Shown here in pieces: positions 52,962 to 62,895 of a DNA stretch of 64,000 bases. This DNA is from Acidimicrobiia bacterium (GTDB taxonomy: Bacteria; Actinomycetota; Acidimicrobiia; IMCC26256; PALSA-610), in contig JAOSJK010000012.1 of the NCBI GenBank assembly GCA_027494135.1, forward strand, positions 982,795 to 1,046,794, written 5' to 3'. A program made the translations under genes and the position numbers. Each line of letters begins with the position of its first letter. Position 1 is the first letter of the stretch. The notes beneath the pieces were generated by a model. That model did no database searches. It was not told where the DNA came from and saw only the letters and a program-made list of their open reading frames with translations.

Positions 52962-53845
52962 AGCCCGCTCTCCGCGATCGTCGCGGCTGGGGCGCTCACC
53001 GGCACTGGGGTGTGGTTGGTGTGGACCGGCTGGTCTCCCGCTCGCCCCCGCTGCGGACCGCCCTGGCCCGCCTCGGCCAACCCCTCGTCGAGATCGAACC
53101 GGTGTCACGAGACAACCTCGATGTCCGCGTCGGGGTCTGGGCCCGGCGGATCGGCATCGTCGATCACGCCGTCGCGTCGCTGCGCGCCGACCTTCGGGTC
53201 CTGCGCCGCAGCCCGGACGAGCAAGCCGCCCTGATCGTCACCTACGCCGCCCTCGGCTTCCTGTGGGCCCCGGGTGGTGGCGGCCGGGGGCTGGCTGGTC
53301 GGGGTCCGGCTCCCCGTCGCCATCCCACTGTGGCTCGCAGCCGCCGGCGCCGGCATCGGCGTCGTCTCCAGCATCCGATCCGTGCGCACCGCCGCCGCAC
53401 AACGCCGGCAGGCGTTCTCGCATGCCTTGTCATCCTTCTGCGACATCTGCGGCATGTGCCTGGCGGCCGGCCGCGGCGTCGAGTCCTCCCTCGAGACGGC
53501 CGCCCACACCGGGGCGGGCTGGGCGTTTGGCGAGCTGCAGACCGCGTTGCGCACCGGGTATGTGCGGGGCGAGACCCCATGGGACGCGCTGGCCCGGCTG
53601 GGCAACGACGCCGAGCTACCGGACCTCACCGAGCTCGCCGCCGCCCTGTCCCTCGCGGGGGATCAGGGCGCCGCGGTGCGCGACACGGTCAGTTCGAAGG
53701 CCAAGGCCATCCGCGAACGGCTCACCGCCGACGCGGAGCGGTCCGCGCCAGCACCACCGAGCGCATGGGCATCCCCGCCACGTTCCTGCTGCTCGGCTTC
53801 ATCCTCTTCCTTGGCTTCCCCGCCCTCGCCGTCCTCTTCGAATAG
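52959..53845 (+). CDS. tadC: TadC-like membrane protein (several apparent frameshifts)
   Basis: SSFCDICGMCLAAGRGVESSLETAAHTG...ELAAALSLAGDQGAAVRDTVSSKAKAIRERL...RMGIPATFLLLGFILFLGFPALAVL. Confidence 0.82.
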
Positions 53846-53884
53846 GAGCCCTACCCCATCCACCGACTGGAAGGAAGACACGTC

Positions 53885-54082
53885 ATGGAAGTCCTGACCC
53901 GAGTCTCGACCTGGCTACGGCTGCGCCTGGCCGAGGCCCGCGCCCGCGCCGTCGCGGAGGCCGACCGCGGCGAGATCGTCGAGAAGGTGATCATCGTCGC
54001 CGCCGCGGCGGCCATCGCCATCGCCGCCATGGCCGCCATCGCGCTGGCCGTGGACATCAAGGTCGGAGGCATCGAGCTCTGA
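53885..54082 (+). CDS. Small Flp-pilin-like/TM protein
   Basis: EIVEKVIIVAAAAAIAIAAMAAIALAVDIKVGGIEL. Confidence 0.55.
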   Translation: MEVLTRVSTWLRLRLAEARARAVAEADRGEIVEKVIIVAAAAAIAIAAMAAIALAVDIKVGGIEL

Positions 54083-54522
54083 TCCTGGGCCGGGCCCGCC
54101 GCCGCCGGCCACCGCGCCAGGCGAGCCGACCCGCCCGGGCTTCGCCGCGCCCCAGGACATGGAGCGACCGAGGTTCGTCGACGGTCGAGTTCGTCATCGG
54201 CACGGCCCTGATGGTGATGCTGTTGCTGGTCGTCGTGCAGTTCGCCCTCTACTTCCACCTCCGCGCCGTCGCCCACACCGCCGCCCGTCACGGACTCGAC
54301 AACGTCCGCGTCCTCGACGGCTCCACCGAAGCCGGCGTCGCCGCCACCAACGACTTCCTCGACCAGAGCGGCACCAGCCTGGAAAGGCGCGACGTGCAAG
54401 CCACCCGCACCGCCACCCTGTCATCAGTGCAGGTGTCCGGGACGGTGGTCTCGGTCATCCCCGGCCTGCGCCTACCCGTCCAAGTCACCGTCGACGCGCC
54501 CACCGAACGGGTCACACCATGA
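54079..54522 (+). CDS. TadE-like pseudopilin (start uncertain)
   Basis: DRGSSTVEFVIGTALMVMLLLVVVQFALYFHLRAVAHTAARHG. Confidence 0.72.
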   Translation: MILGRARRRRPPRQASRPARASPRPRTWSDRGSSTVEFVIGTALMVMLLLVVVQFALYFHLRAVAHTAARHGLDNVRVLDGSTEAGVAATNDFLDQSGTSLERRDVQATRTATLSSVQVSGTVVSVIPGLRLPVQVTVDAPTERVTP

Positions 54523-54929
54523 CCCGGCGAGCAGCCGGCGAACGCGGATCGGTCAGCGTTGAGCTGGCCATCCTCGCCCCACTCGTCGGCATCCTGCTCG
54601 CCTGTGTCGTCCTCGTCGGCCGGGTGCAGATCGCCCGCGCCGACCTGGAAGGCGCGGCACGGTCAGCGGCGCGTGACTTGTCGATCGCCCGCGACCCCAC
54701 TGCCGCGCTCGCCACCGTCCGGGAGGCCCTCGACGTGACCCTCGAGGTCGGGTCGCCGTCGTGCCGGACGGTGGTGTTCACCCCGGTCATCTCCGCCACC
54801 GAGGTGTCGGTCACCCTCACCTGCACGGTTGACCTCCAAGCCGCTGCGGTGCTGCCCGTACCGGGCACGATGAACCTGTCGGCCACGGCGACCGAGATCG
54901 TCGACGAGTACCGCGAGCGCCAACCATGA
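54519..54929 (+). CDS. TadE-like pseudopilin
   Basis: ERGSVSVELAILAPLVGILLACVVLVGRVQIARADLEGAARSAARD. Confidence 0.85.
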   Translation: MTRRAAGERGSVSVELAILAPLVGILLACVVLVGRVQIARADLEGAARSAARDLSIARDPTAALATVREALDVTLEVGSPSCRTVVFTPVISATEVSVTLTCTVDLQAAAVLPVPGTMNLSATATEIVDEYRERQP

Positions 54930-55357
54930 CCGCCGCACGCCAGCGAGCGAGGGGCCGCGACCGTGGTGAGCGCGGGTCGGCGACGGTGTGGATGATCGGC
55001 GTCACGGTTTCGTCGTTCCTGATGGTCGCGCTGGTCCTCGACGGCGGGGCGATGCTGCGGTCCCGCAGCGACGCTTTCGCCATCGCCGGCTCCGCCGCCC
55101 GCGCCGGTGCCCAACAGCTCGACGAGGACGCAGCCGTCGAGGGACTGACCGTGCTCGACCCGATCGCCGCCGAACGAGCCGCCTTGGCCCACCTCGCCGC
55201 CGAAGGTGTCACCGGGACCGTCACCGTCACCGCCGACACCGTCACCGTCACGGTCACCTCGACGGCGCGGCTCCAGATGCTGCGCCTCGTCGGCGGCGAC
55301 ACCGTCACCTTCGACGCCACCGCCACCGTCCAGGCCATCAAGGTGGGCCAGCCATGA
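54926..55357 (+). CDS. TadG-like pilus assembly protein
   Basis: ERGSATVWMIGVTVSSFLMVALVLDGGAMLRSRSDAFAIAGSAARAGAQQLD. Confidence 0.82.
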   Translation: MTAARQRARGRDRGERGSATVWMIGVTVSSFLMVALVLDGGAMLRSRSDAFAIAGSAARAGAQQLDEDAAVEGLTVLDPIAAERAALAHLAAEGVTGTVTVTADTVTVTVTSTARLQMLRLVGGDTVTFDATATVQAIKVGQP

Positions 55358-58300
55358 CCCGCCTCCGCGGCACCGCCGCCCTCGCCGTCCTCGCCGCGCT
55401 CGTCGCCGGGGTGCCGTGGGCGCTGGTGCAGTTCGGGAACTGGCCCATCCACGGTGTGCCGACCGGTGAGCAGCTCCGCGATCTTGGCGACGCCGTCGTG
55501 TCCGACACCGCTGTGTTCGCGGTGCTCACCGTCGCCGCCTGGGCGGTGTGGTCGGTGTTCCTGGCGTCGCTGCTTGTCGAGGTCGTCGCCGTGGCCCGGG
55601 GCGTCCAGGCCCCCGGCTCACCTTCGCGGGTCCGGTGCAGCGATCGGCGCGCGGTCTCGTCGCCGCCATCGTCCTCGCCCTCACCATCGCCCACAACCCC
55701 CGACCGGCCACCGCCGGCCCCCTCATCCCGACCGCCACCGCACGAGCGGCACCCGTAGCGACGGCCACCCCTCCCGCAGTCGAGCCTTCCCCGCCGCGCC
55801 GCCGGCCGCGGCTCCAACCGGCGAGCCCCGACGGCCTCGCCAAGACCGTGACCGTGCAGCGGGGCGACAGCGCGTGGTCGATCGCCGAGACCCATCTCGG
55901 CGACGGCATGCGCTGGCGGGAGCTGTGGGACGCCAACCGCGCCATCACCCAACCCGACGGGCGGGCATGGACCGACCCCCAGATCATCCGGCCCGGCTGG
56001 CAGCTGCGACTCCCCGACCGCTCGACAGCCGAGAGCGCCACCACGACCGACCGACACACCGTGGCCGCGGGCGACACGCTGTCGGGGATCGCCCAGGCGC
56101 ATCTCGGTGACCCGGCCCGCTACGTCGAGATCTTCGAGCTCAACCGTGACGTCGCCCAGCCAGACGGCCAACGGCTCACCGACCCGGACCTGATCCAGCC
56201 GGGTTGGAGCCTGCGCCTCCCCCAAGGCGGCGAACCCCCGAGCCGCCGGAGGTCGTGCCGGACCCCCAACCCGACCCGGCCCCGGCCGCTCCCTCACCCG
56301 AGGCGTCAGCTCCGTCGCCCACCACGACACCGGCCCCGGCGCCAGCATCGACCGCCCCCACCCGACCCGAAGGCACCATGGACGCTCGGGGCACCGCTAG
56401 GGAGAACAGCAGCGCCGCAGGCGGAGACTCCTCGACACCCGCACTGGCTGGCATCGCGAGTGCCCTGGTACTGGCCACGGGGCTGGCGGCGCGCATCGCG
56501 TTCCTGCGCCGCCGTCGCGCCGTCCGAGGAACCCGCCACCACCCGCTGCGGGCCGGGGGCGAGCAGGTCATCGATGCCGTCGTCGCCGCCGCCGATGTGC
56601 CCCTCGTCCGCTGGGCCGGCCAACACCTCGCCCGTCTCATCGCCAACCTCGACCGCCGCCACGTCACGGGCGCGCCGGTCGCCGTCGAGTTGAGTGACAC
56701 CGCGGGCATCGAGCTGCTCTGGGACACACCGCAACCCGATGCCGTCGCGCCGTGGACCGCGGCCGACGGCGGGTGGGCGTGGCGACTCCCCTACGACCCT
56801 GACGCCCCCGTTCCTGCCAACGAGCTCCCCGCCGCCATCCCCGCGCTCATCACCATCGGCCAGCGCGACGGCCGCCAGCTCATGGTCGACCTCGAGGCCT
56901 ACGGGACCGTCACGGTGACCGGCGACCCCGAGCGCGTCGACGCGTTCCTGCGAGCAACCGCCGTGGAGCTGGCCACCAACCAGGACCTCGCTGACGCGTT
57001 CGTGTACGCCGTCGGCCTCGACCCCGGCATCACCCACCTCGATCGTCTGTGTGCCGCCGGCATAGTCGATGCCATCCACCGCCTCGACACGGTCCGCCAA
57101 TCGGTGGCCGCCGCGCTCACCGCCGATCGCGTCGACGGGACCTTCGCGGGCGCGCCGGATCCACGACACCGATCGACGCGACCATCGTCGTCGCCCACCC
57201 AGGATCGGACCAGGACCTCGCCAATCTCCGGAGCGCGGCGCCGCCTCGGCATGGCGTGGCCGTCCTCGCCTCGGCCGCCAACGTCGAGGCCGACGCACCC
57301 GCTCACATCGCCCTGCTGGGCGACGGCTCCGCTCGCCTCGACCCGCTCGGCATCGAGTTCACGCCGGTGGTGCTCCCCGAAGCGACGGCAGGCTTGCTCG
57401 AGGCCGCGCTCGGATCGCTCGAGGACCTCGAGGCAACCAGGGCCGACTTCACTGAAGCGCACCGGCCGGACGAACCGCGTGCCGACGCTGCAGCGGCAAG
57501 CGCCGATCTCACCGGGCCGAGCGGGAACGGCCACCACCCCCTTCGCGACGGGCTTCCGGCCCCGATACCACCGGGTCCAACGACCGGTATCGAGGAGCAG
57601 CTCCTCCTTACCCCCGCCGAAGACGACGGCCTCGCCTTGGACGAGCCCGCGATGGTCGTCGAGGTGCTCGGCACCCCCACGGTGCCGGACCGTCCCGGCC
57701 TTGGGCGGCGTGAGCTGATCCTCACCGTGCTGCTCGCCTGCCGGGCCGGACCGGTCGCAGCCAGCGCCGTGCAGGACGCCCTCTGGGGAGGCAAGCCGGT
57801 CGAGTCCAAGACCGTGTGGAACGTGATCGGCGCGACGCGACGCGCGCTCGGCGACCTCCCCGACGGCACCCCCGTCATGCCTCCCGCCGACCGTGCACGG
57901 GGAACGCTTCAGCTTGCGCCCGGGGTCGTCACCGACCTCGCTCAGCTGCGCGGCCTGGTCGAGCGCGCCGAGACAGCCTCGTCATCCGAGGCCATCGGGC
58001 TGCTGCGCGAGGCGCTCGAGTTCGTGACCGGACCCCCATTCGACGCGGCTGGCTACGACTGGGCCCACCGCGACCAGGACGTCGCCGAGGCCTCCACGCT
58101 CATCGAGCAGGCAGCCGTGTCTCTCGCCGACCTCGCGCTTGCCAGCGGCCAGGTCGACGTCGCACGCGACGGCCTCACCCGGGGCCTGCGCGGCCTTCCC
58201 GGAAACGAGGAGCTGTACCGCTCCCGCCTGCGGGTCGAGCACCGCGCCGGCAACCTCGCTGGCGTGCGGGCGGCTTACGACGAGCTCGTCACATACCTCG

Positions 58301-58374
58301 CCGATCTCGAGACCGAACCCTCGCCAGCCACGACCGCCCTGTACCACGACCTGATCCAACCAGCGCGCCGCTGA
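55354..58374 (+). CDS. Large TM protein with tandem LysM and C-terminal BTAD domain (apparent frameshifts near 55612, 56230, 57170)
   Basis: Two TM segments; KTVTVQRGDSAWSIAETHLGDG and RHTVAAGDTLSGIAQAHLGDPARYVEIFELN (LysM); C-term GRRELILTVLLACRAGPVAASAVQDALWGGKP...YRSRLRVEHRAGNLAGVRAAYDEL (SARP/BTAD). Confidence 0.82.
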
Positions 58375-58558
58375 GCTTCACTTCAGATCGCGCCTCCGAA
58401 CGCTGGAGCGCTTCTCATCCCGAGCCTGTCCGGTTCACGTCCCGCGTCCGAGACGCGCCGAGCTCGCGAAGGTTGACCCCGGACTCTCTTGCCGTCATGT
58501 AGTTGGGGCCGAACTTTACAAGCCGCTCGCTCGCGGCCCGGATGGGTGGAAGTAGTAG

Positions 58559-60136
58559 TCACTGCTGCTCGAACACGGAGCGCGCGTCGAGGGACGACCA
58601 CTGCCGTGTCGGATCGGGACGCATCAGGCCATGGGCAAGCGGCTGCATCGTCGTGGTGTAGATCCGTGAGGATCCACTCGGATCACTCTCCAGCGTGGTG
58701 CCAACAAACTCGTCAGGACACGCGACGCCGGGCGCCAGTTCGAGCACCGCGATCGCGTCGCCCGCAAGATCGAGGAGGACACCGTCCTCGTACCAGGCGA
58801 CGATCTTGCCCGTGCGCGTTGCAGAGACCGATCCGTCGGTGTGAACCCAACCCATGTGCCAGTTCCCCCGGTCGTCGTAGACCGTGTCCCCGCCCACGCT
58901 GACGTGAAGACAGACACCGGCCTGATCGTGGAGAAGGCCGCGCCGGAAGGGCACCTCCGCCTGGCTACCACCGAGCGCCTGCTCGAGTCGGTCACCGAAC
59001 TGCAGTACAGCTCGGTGGCGCACGCTTGCTCGTCGGAGCTGCCATGGAACGATGTACGTTGTCGTCGCGATCGGGTCGAGCGCGAGGCCGGCGGGACCCG
59101 TTATGGCCCGCACGACAGTCGAGTGGGCTGGCGGACTGGGGATATCAGCGAACTGGCGACCCTCGACCCCGTGCAGCCGAGCCGTGATCTCCACGGGCCG
59201 CACCAGACCGACGCTCTCCCAGAGCCAACCGAGATAGAGCATCGCCGTGTTCAGCACGCGTGCGATGTTCACAGGTGAAAGGCCCTCTTCGAATCCGCGG
59301 ATGCGCGCCGCGACTGCCGCTGCACCGTCGCGAAAGACGCGTACCTCGTGACCCGGCTCGTCGGGCGCGGTGCCGAGATCGAGCGCGTGGAATCCGTCGA
59401 CCCAACGTTGCAGTGATGACAACGCCGGTGTCAGATCACCGAGGAACCAGTTGTTGATGTAGGTGGCCATCTCGGGCGGCGGCTGGAAGTCGCCGACAGT
59501 CGCGGTACGCATGTCGACGACGTCGCCGAGCGGCTCCTCTGGGAGTGCCGAGACAATCAGCCACATGTCGTCGGTCGGTGGCGTCAGCGGCAGACCGTGC
59601 GTGGCCCACACGTCGGGTCTCCGATCACGCGCTCGCAACGCGATCGCGTACGCATCGCGTACCTGCTGCTCGGTCATCGGCATGGTCCGCGTTCCGCTGC
59701 GCACGTGATGGCGGCGGTCGCCGTAGGCCTCGACCATGTACGGGCCCAGAGGTGACGGAAGAACGTCGACCACGAGGACGTGGCCGCCGGAGACATCCAC
59801 GGTCGTGAGCTGGCACAGGAGCGGAGGCTGAATCCCAACACGGGTGATGTCCTCGAGACGACCTATCGCTCCCCTTTCCGTGAGCGGCGTGATCGCCACC
59901 GGGACCGGCCAATCAGAGCCCGAGTCCTCCTCGATCCCGTAGATCACGGATCCACCGCCACCGTTGCCCATCCCGGACAGGTCCTTCAACACCTCCAAGC
60001 GCTCTGCCCGTGTGACGATGTGGAGCTCACGCTTGTACTCGATCGACGCCGACTCTGGGACGCCGGCCGAGACCAGCGATTGGAGCGCCTCGACTGTCTC
60101 GAAGCGAGAGCCCGCGCTGGCTCCGCTGAACGTCAT
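58559..60136 (-). CDS. AlbA_2/Schlafen-type N-terminal domain protein with long uncharacterised C-terminus
   Basis: ESASIEYKRELHIVTRAERLEVLKDLSGMGNGGGGSVIYGIEED...RRHHVRSGTRTMPMTEQQVRDAY. Confidence 0.82.
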   Translation of the reverse strand: MTFSGASAGSRFETVEALQSLVSAGVPESASIEYKRELHIVTRAERLEVLKDLSGMGNGGGGSVIYGIEEDSGSDWPVPVAITPLTERGAIGRLEDITRVGIQPPLLCQLTTVDVSGGHVLVVDVLPSPLGPYMVEAYGDRRHHVRSGTRTMPMTEQQVRDAYAIALRARDRRPDVWATHGLPLTPPTDDMWLIVSALPEEPLGDVVDMRTATVGDFQPPPEMATYINNWFLGDLTPALSSLQRWVDGFHALDLGTAPDEPGHEVRVFRDGAAAVAARIRGFEEGLSPVNIARVLNTAMLYLGWLWESVGLVRPVEITARLHGVEGRQFADIPSPPAHSTVVRAITGPAGLALDPIATTTYIVPWQLRRASVRHRAVLQFGDRLEQALGGSQAEVPFRRGLLHDQAGVCLHVSVGGDTVYDDRGNWHMGWVHTDGSVSATRTGKIVAWYEDGVLLDLAGDAIAVLELAPGVACPDEFVGTTLESDPSGSSRIYTTTMQPLAHGLMRPDPTRQWSSLDARSVFEQQ

Positions 60137-60819
60137 CAGCTCTCCAGCTCCCAGACGGCCACCTCGACTCCGACGGTGTCGTCGACACACACGCGCAGAT
60201 CCTGGATCCGATGGTCAGCCGGAGCGTGCGCCGCACCGCCAAGAAGCGGCCACAAGGCATCGATGGTTGGCTTCACTGGGCCCTCGAAGCCGAACACGAT
60301 TCCATCGGTTTCAGGTCCGAGCGTGATCGAACAGCCGCAGGGAGCGTCACCCCCGACAGGCTCGTGACCCTCGAGTTCGACAAGCCTCTCGACACTGCGG
60401 ACCGACCGGCGGGGAGCACTCGCGAGGTGAACCCTGACCGCTGGCGCGGGCGCCGGCGGGACAGCTGCTTCTCCGATCTCAACCCCGGGCACCGGACCCA
60501 CTTCCACCGTCGCCCAGACGGACCGAAGGAGGCTCCGATCCGCACCAACCACACCGAGAACCGGGTCAACGAGGTTGTCGAGGTCGAATCGATTCCCATA
60601 GCGCCGCCACGACGACACGACGAAGCGAAGACGGGGCGTCGTGAGCTCAACAAGGCCGCAGCCACTCACGGCATCCCGCCATTCGCGCTCACTCCGGGAA
60701 AGGAGAAGCGCGGGCTCACCCGACACGAACGCGCTCGCATCGCTGGGCTCGGCAGTCATCTCAGGGACCATCCGGTCGACGGGCCACCGACGTGGTGTCG
60801 CGGTCGCTCGGATCCGCAA
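60136..60819 (-). CDS. Hypothetical protein with faint RusA-like motif
   Basis: FVVSSWRRYGNRFDLDNLVDPVLGVVGAD resembles the RusA DLDNLxK motif; start overlaps next gene (shared ATG/stop region). Confidence 0.5.
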   Translation of the reverse strand: MRIRATATPRRWPVDRMVPEMTAEPSDASAFVSGEPALLLSRSEREWRDAVSGCGLVELTTPRLRFVVSSWRRYGNRFDLDNLVDPVLGVVGADRSLLRSVWATVEVGPVPGVEIGEAAVPPAPAPAVRVHLASAPRRSVRSVERLVELEGHEPVGGDAPCGCSITLGPETDGIVFGFEGPVKPTIDALWPLLGGAAHAPADHRIQDLRVCVDDTVGVEVAVWELES

Positions 60820-60842
60820 AGCCCCTCGTCGGCCGCGCGCTG

Positions 60843-61616
60843 TCAGTCATTGGTCGGCACCGTCGCGAGCCGATGGCCGATCGCCCTCGGCACTAGGCGC
60901 CCGCAATGTGTCTCGTGCACCAGCGTCGCCATGTTCCTCCACAGCTGACGTCGAACCTCGTCTGCCGGCAACCCATGGTGGGCAGCTATCGTCGCTTCTA
61001 CGGCCTCGACGTTGCCCGGACGCTGTGGGCGCGATCTGCGGTCGCCGAATGGATGATCGGTCTCGGTCAACAGTCGTTGGAGAGGAACATGCGATAGGAG
61101 ATCGTTCTTGCTCACGCCCGCCTGGTTGACCGAGAAGTAGCACCCGAGAGCAACCGCGCGTGCGGTCTCGTGCTCGTCGCCCAGCCACCAGTGCAGCACT
61201 GCGCCCACAATCGGCCTCGCCTCCAGCTCATCGAGCAGCGCCGTGGTTGCTCCCGCGCTGTGCAGGCTGGTGATGCGCGGGAGTGACTGAAGCACCTCGA
61301 GCGCGCCGCGAAGGGTCGCGCGCTGGCGATCGGGATTCGCGCGAGCGCCATCGAGACCGACTTCACCGGCGAAGCACGTCGTCTCGAGCAACTCGCCGAA
61401 GCGGGTTGGGGAGAACTGCTTCTGCGACGAGGCCAACCCAGGATGGCAGCCGACGCCCCACACGGCTAGCTCGTCGTTTCGCTGCAGCGCCGTCGCAGCC
61501 TCATCGAGTGAGCGGGTCACAGCGAACACGACTGCGTTCAGGGCATCGATCTCCGCCGGTGGGATCGTTGCTTCCACGTGCGCGTGAAGATCGAGCGGAG
61601 GAAGCGGCAACGTCAC
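60843..61616 (-). CDS. qatD: TatD-like metal-dependent hydrolase, QatD-like
   Basis: LPPLDLHAHVEATIPPAEIDALNAVVFAVTRSLDEA...GEVGLDG...LHSAGATTALLDEL...RLLTETDHPFG; overlaps qatC stop. Confidence 0.85.
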   Translation of the reverse strand: MTLPLPPLDLHAHVEATIPPAEIDALNAVVFAVTRSLDEAATALQRNDELAVWGVGCHPGLASSQKQFSPTRFGELLETTCFAGEVGLDGARANPDRQRATLRGALEVLQSLPRITSLHSAGATTALLDELEARPIVGAVLHWWLGDEHETARAVALGCYFSVNQAGVSKNDLLSHVPLQRLLTETDHPFGDRRSRPQRPGNVEAVEATIAAHHGLPADEVRRQLWRNMATLVHETHCGRLVPRAIGHRLATVPTND

Positions 61617-62895
61617 ACGACCAACGCCAGTTCGCGCATTGTCCGTTGAATCAGGTCCAGTGCATCCCGGCCCCGATACGAGTCAGGCAGCGTCATCGAC
61701 GAAACGTCGCGGTCGTCCACGCCACGCTCGACGAACTCCTGGACGGCGCGCACCATCGACTTGTCGGCGAGGTAGTTGCGAAGGTCGTCGCGATTGAGCG
61801 AGTCGAGGTACGAGGTGCCATCCACAAGCCCACACGCAGCGAACGCCGAGCGGCGGACGAGGCAGCCGAAGCAGACCCCGCAGTGCTGTGTCACGGGAAG
61901 GCGGAAGCTTCGATGGCCGGTGTGTGCACACGAGTGACTGGCCGTGAGGAAGTCCGCCGCTGCCTGCTCGCCGACGAGCTCGGCCGCGAGTCGGAACATC
62001 TCCCCCTTCGTCATCCTCTCGAAGGGGTTCCGGATCACGGCATGCACGCCGATCTCGCCGAGAAGCTCGCTGAGCCCAGCCAGGAACGTGGGATGCGTTG
62101 TGGCGTCGAGACGCTCCCGCGCTGGTCGGCACCGAGCGGGGGGTTGAGAGAGGCGAAGCCGTTCTCCGGTATCCAGAGCTCCACACCGTCAACGGACGCG
62201 ACGGCGAGACCAAGAGACAGGAAGAGCAGCGATCGGCTGCGCGTCGTGAACTCGTTCGGGAACGGCCGTCCATCGACACGTCGACGTCCACGGCCGAGGC
62301 GGATCTGGTGATGGAGCTGATCCCCGCCGGGCAGCAGCCGGTCAACTGCCTTCGCCACCGCGCCCTGGATGGGTGACAGGTTCGTGGCACTGACATGTGA
62401 CACGAGTGCGTACGAGCCGCCGTCCAGCTCCTCGCGGCAGATCAGTGCACCGATCGCCGAGTCGGCGCCACCACTCAGGAGTACGACACGCTCGTTGTGC
62501 TGAGCAACGGGCGCGACACGTTCCTTCGGTGATCGGCTCTTCAGGAACCGCAGCGTCCAGTCGTCGCCGCTGAGGAACCCGAGAAGCGACGCGAGCCGAT
62601 CCCTGATCGAATCCCAGGGCGCCGCATCGACCACGGGAGTCGTGAGCTGGATCTCCCGACTTGACCAGTTCGAGCCTGCCAACCGGCGAGGCGTCGAGCG
62701 GTCCGCCGCGAGCACACCGGCAGCAAGTCGCACCAGCTCGATGTTCAGTCTGGGAACCGGGCCGAGGTCGCCGAGTGAGGGTCCCAGCCGAGTTACGAAG
62801 GTGTCACGGTCGTCCTTCGCCCATAGGAACGTCTCGGCCGCATCGGCCGCGGTCACTCGGGTACCCAGCGAGAGACGAAGGCGATACTGGGGCAC
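61613..62895 (-). CDS. qatC: QueC-like PP-loop protein, QatC-like (apparent single-base frameshift near 62098)
   Basis: ERVVLLSGGADSAIGALICREELDGG; WIPENGFASLNPPLGADQRGSVST/TTHPTFLAGLSELLGEIGVHAVIRNPFERMTKGEM; SHSCAHTGHRSFRLPVTQHCGVCFGCLVRR Cys cluster. Confidence 0.9.

Noticed and set aside
61613-62895. Housekeeping queC for queuosine/preQ0 synthesis
   Set aside because: No queD/queE/queF neighbours; flanked by QatB-like and TatD-like genes
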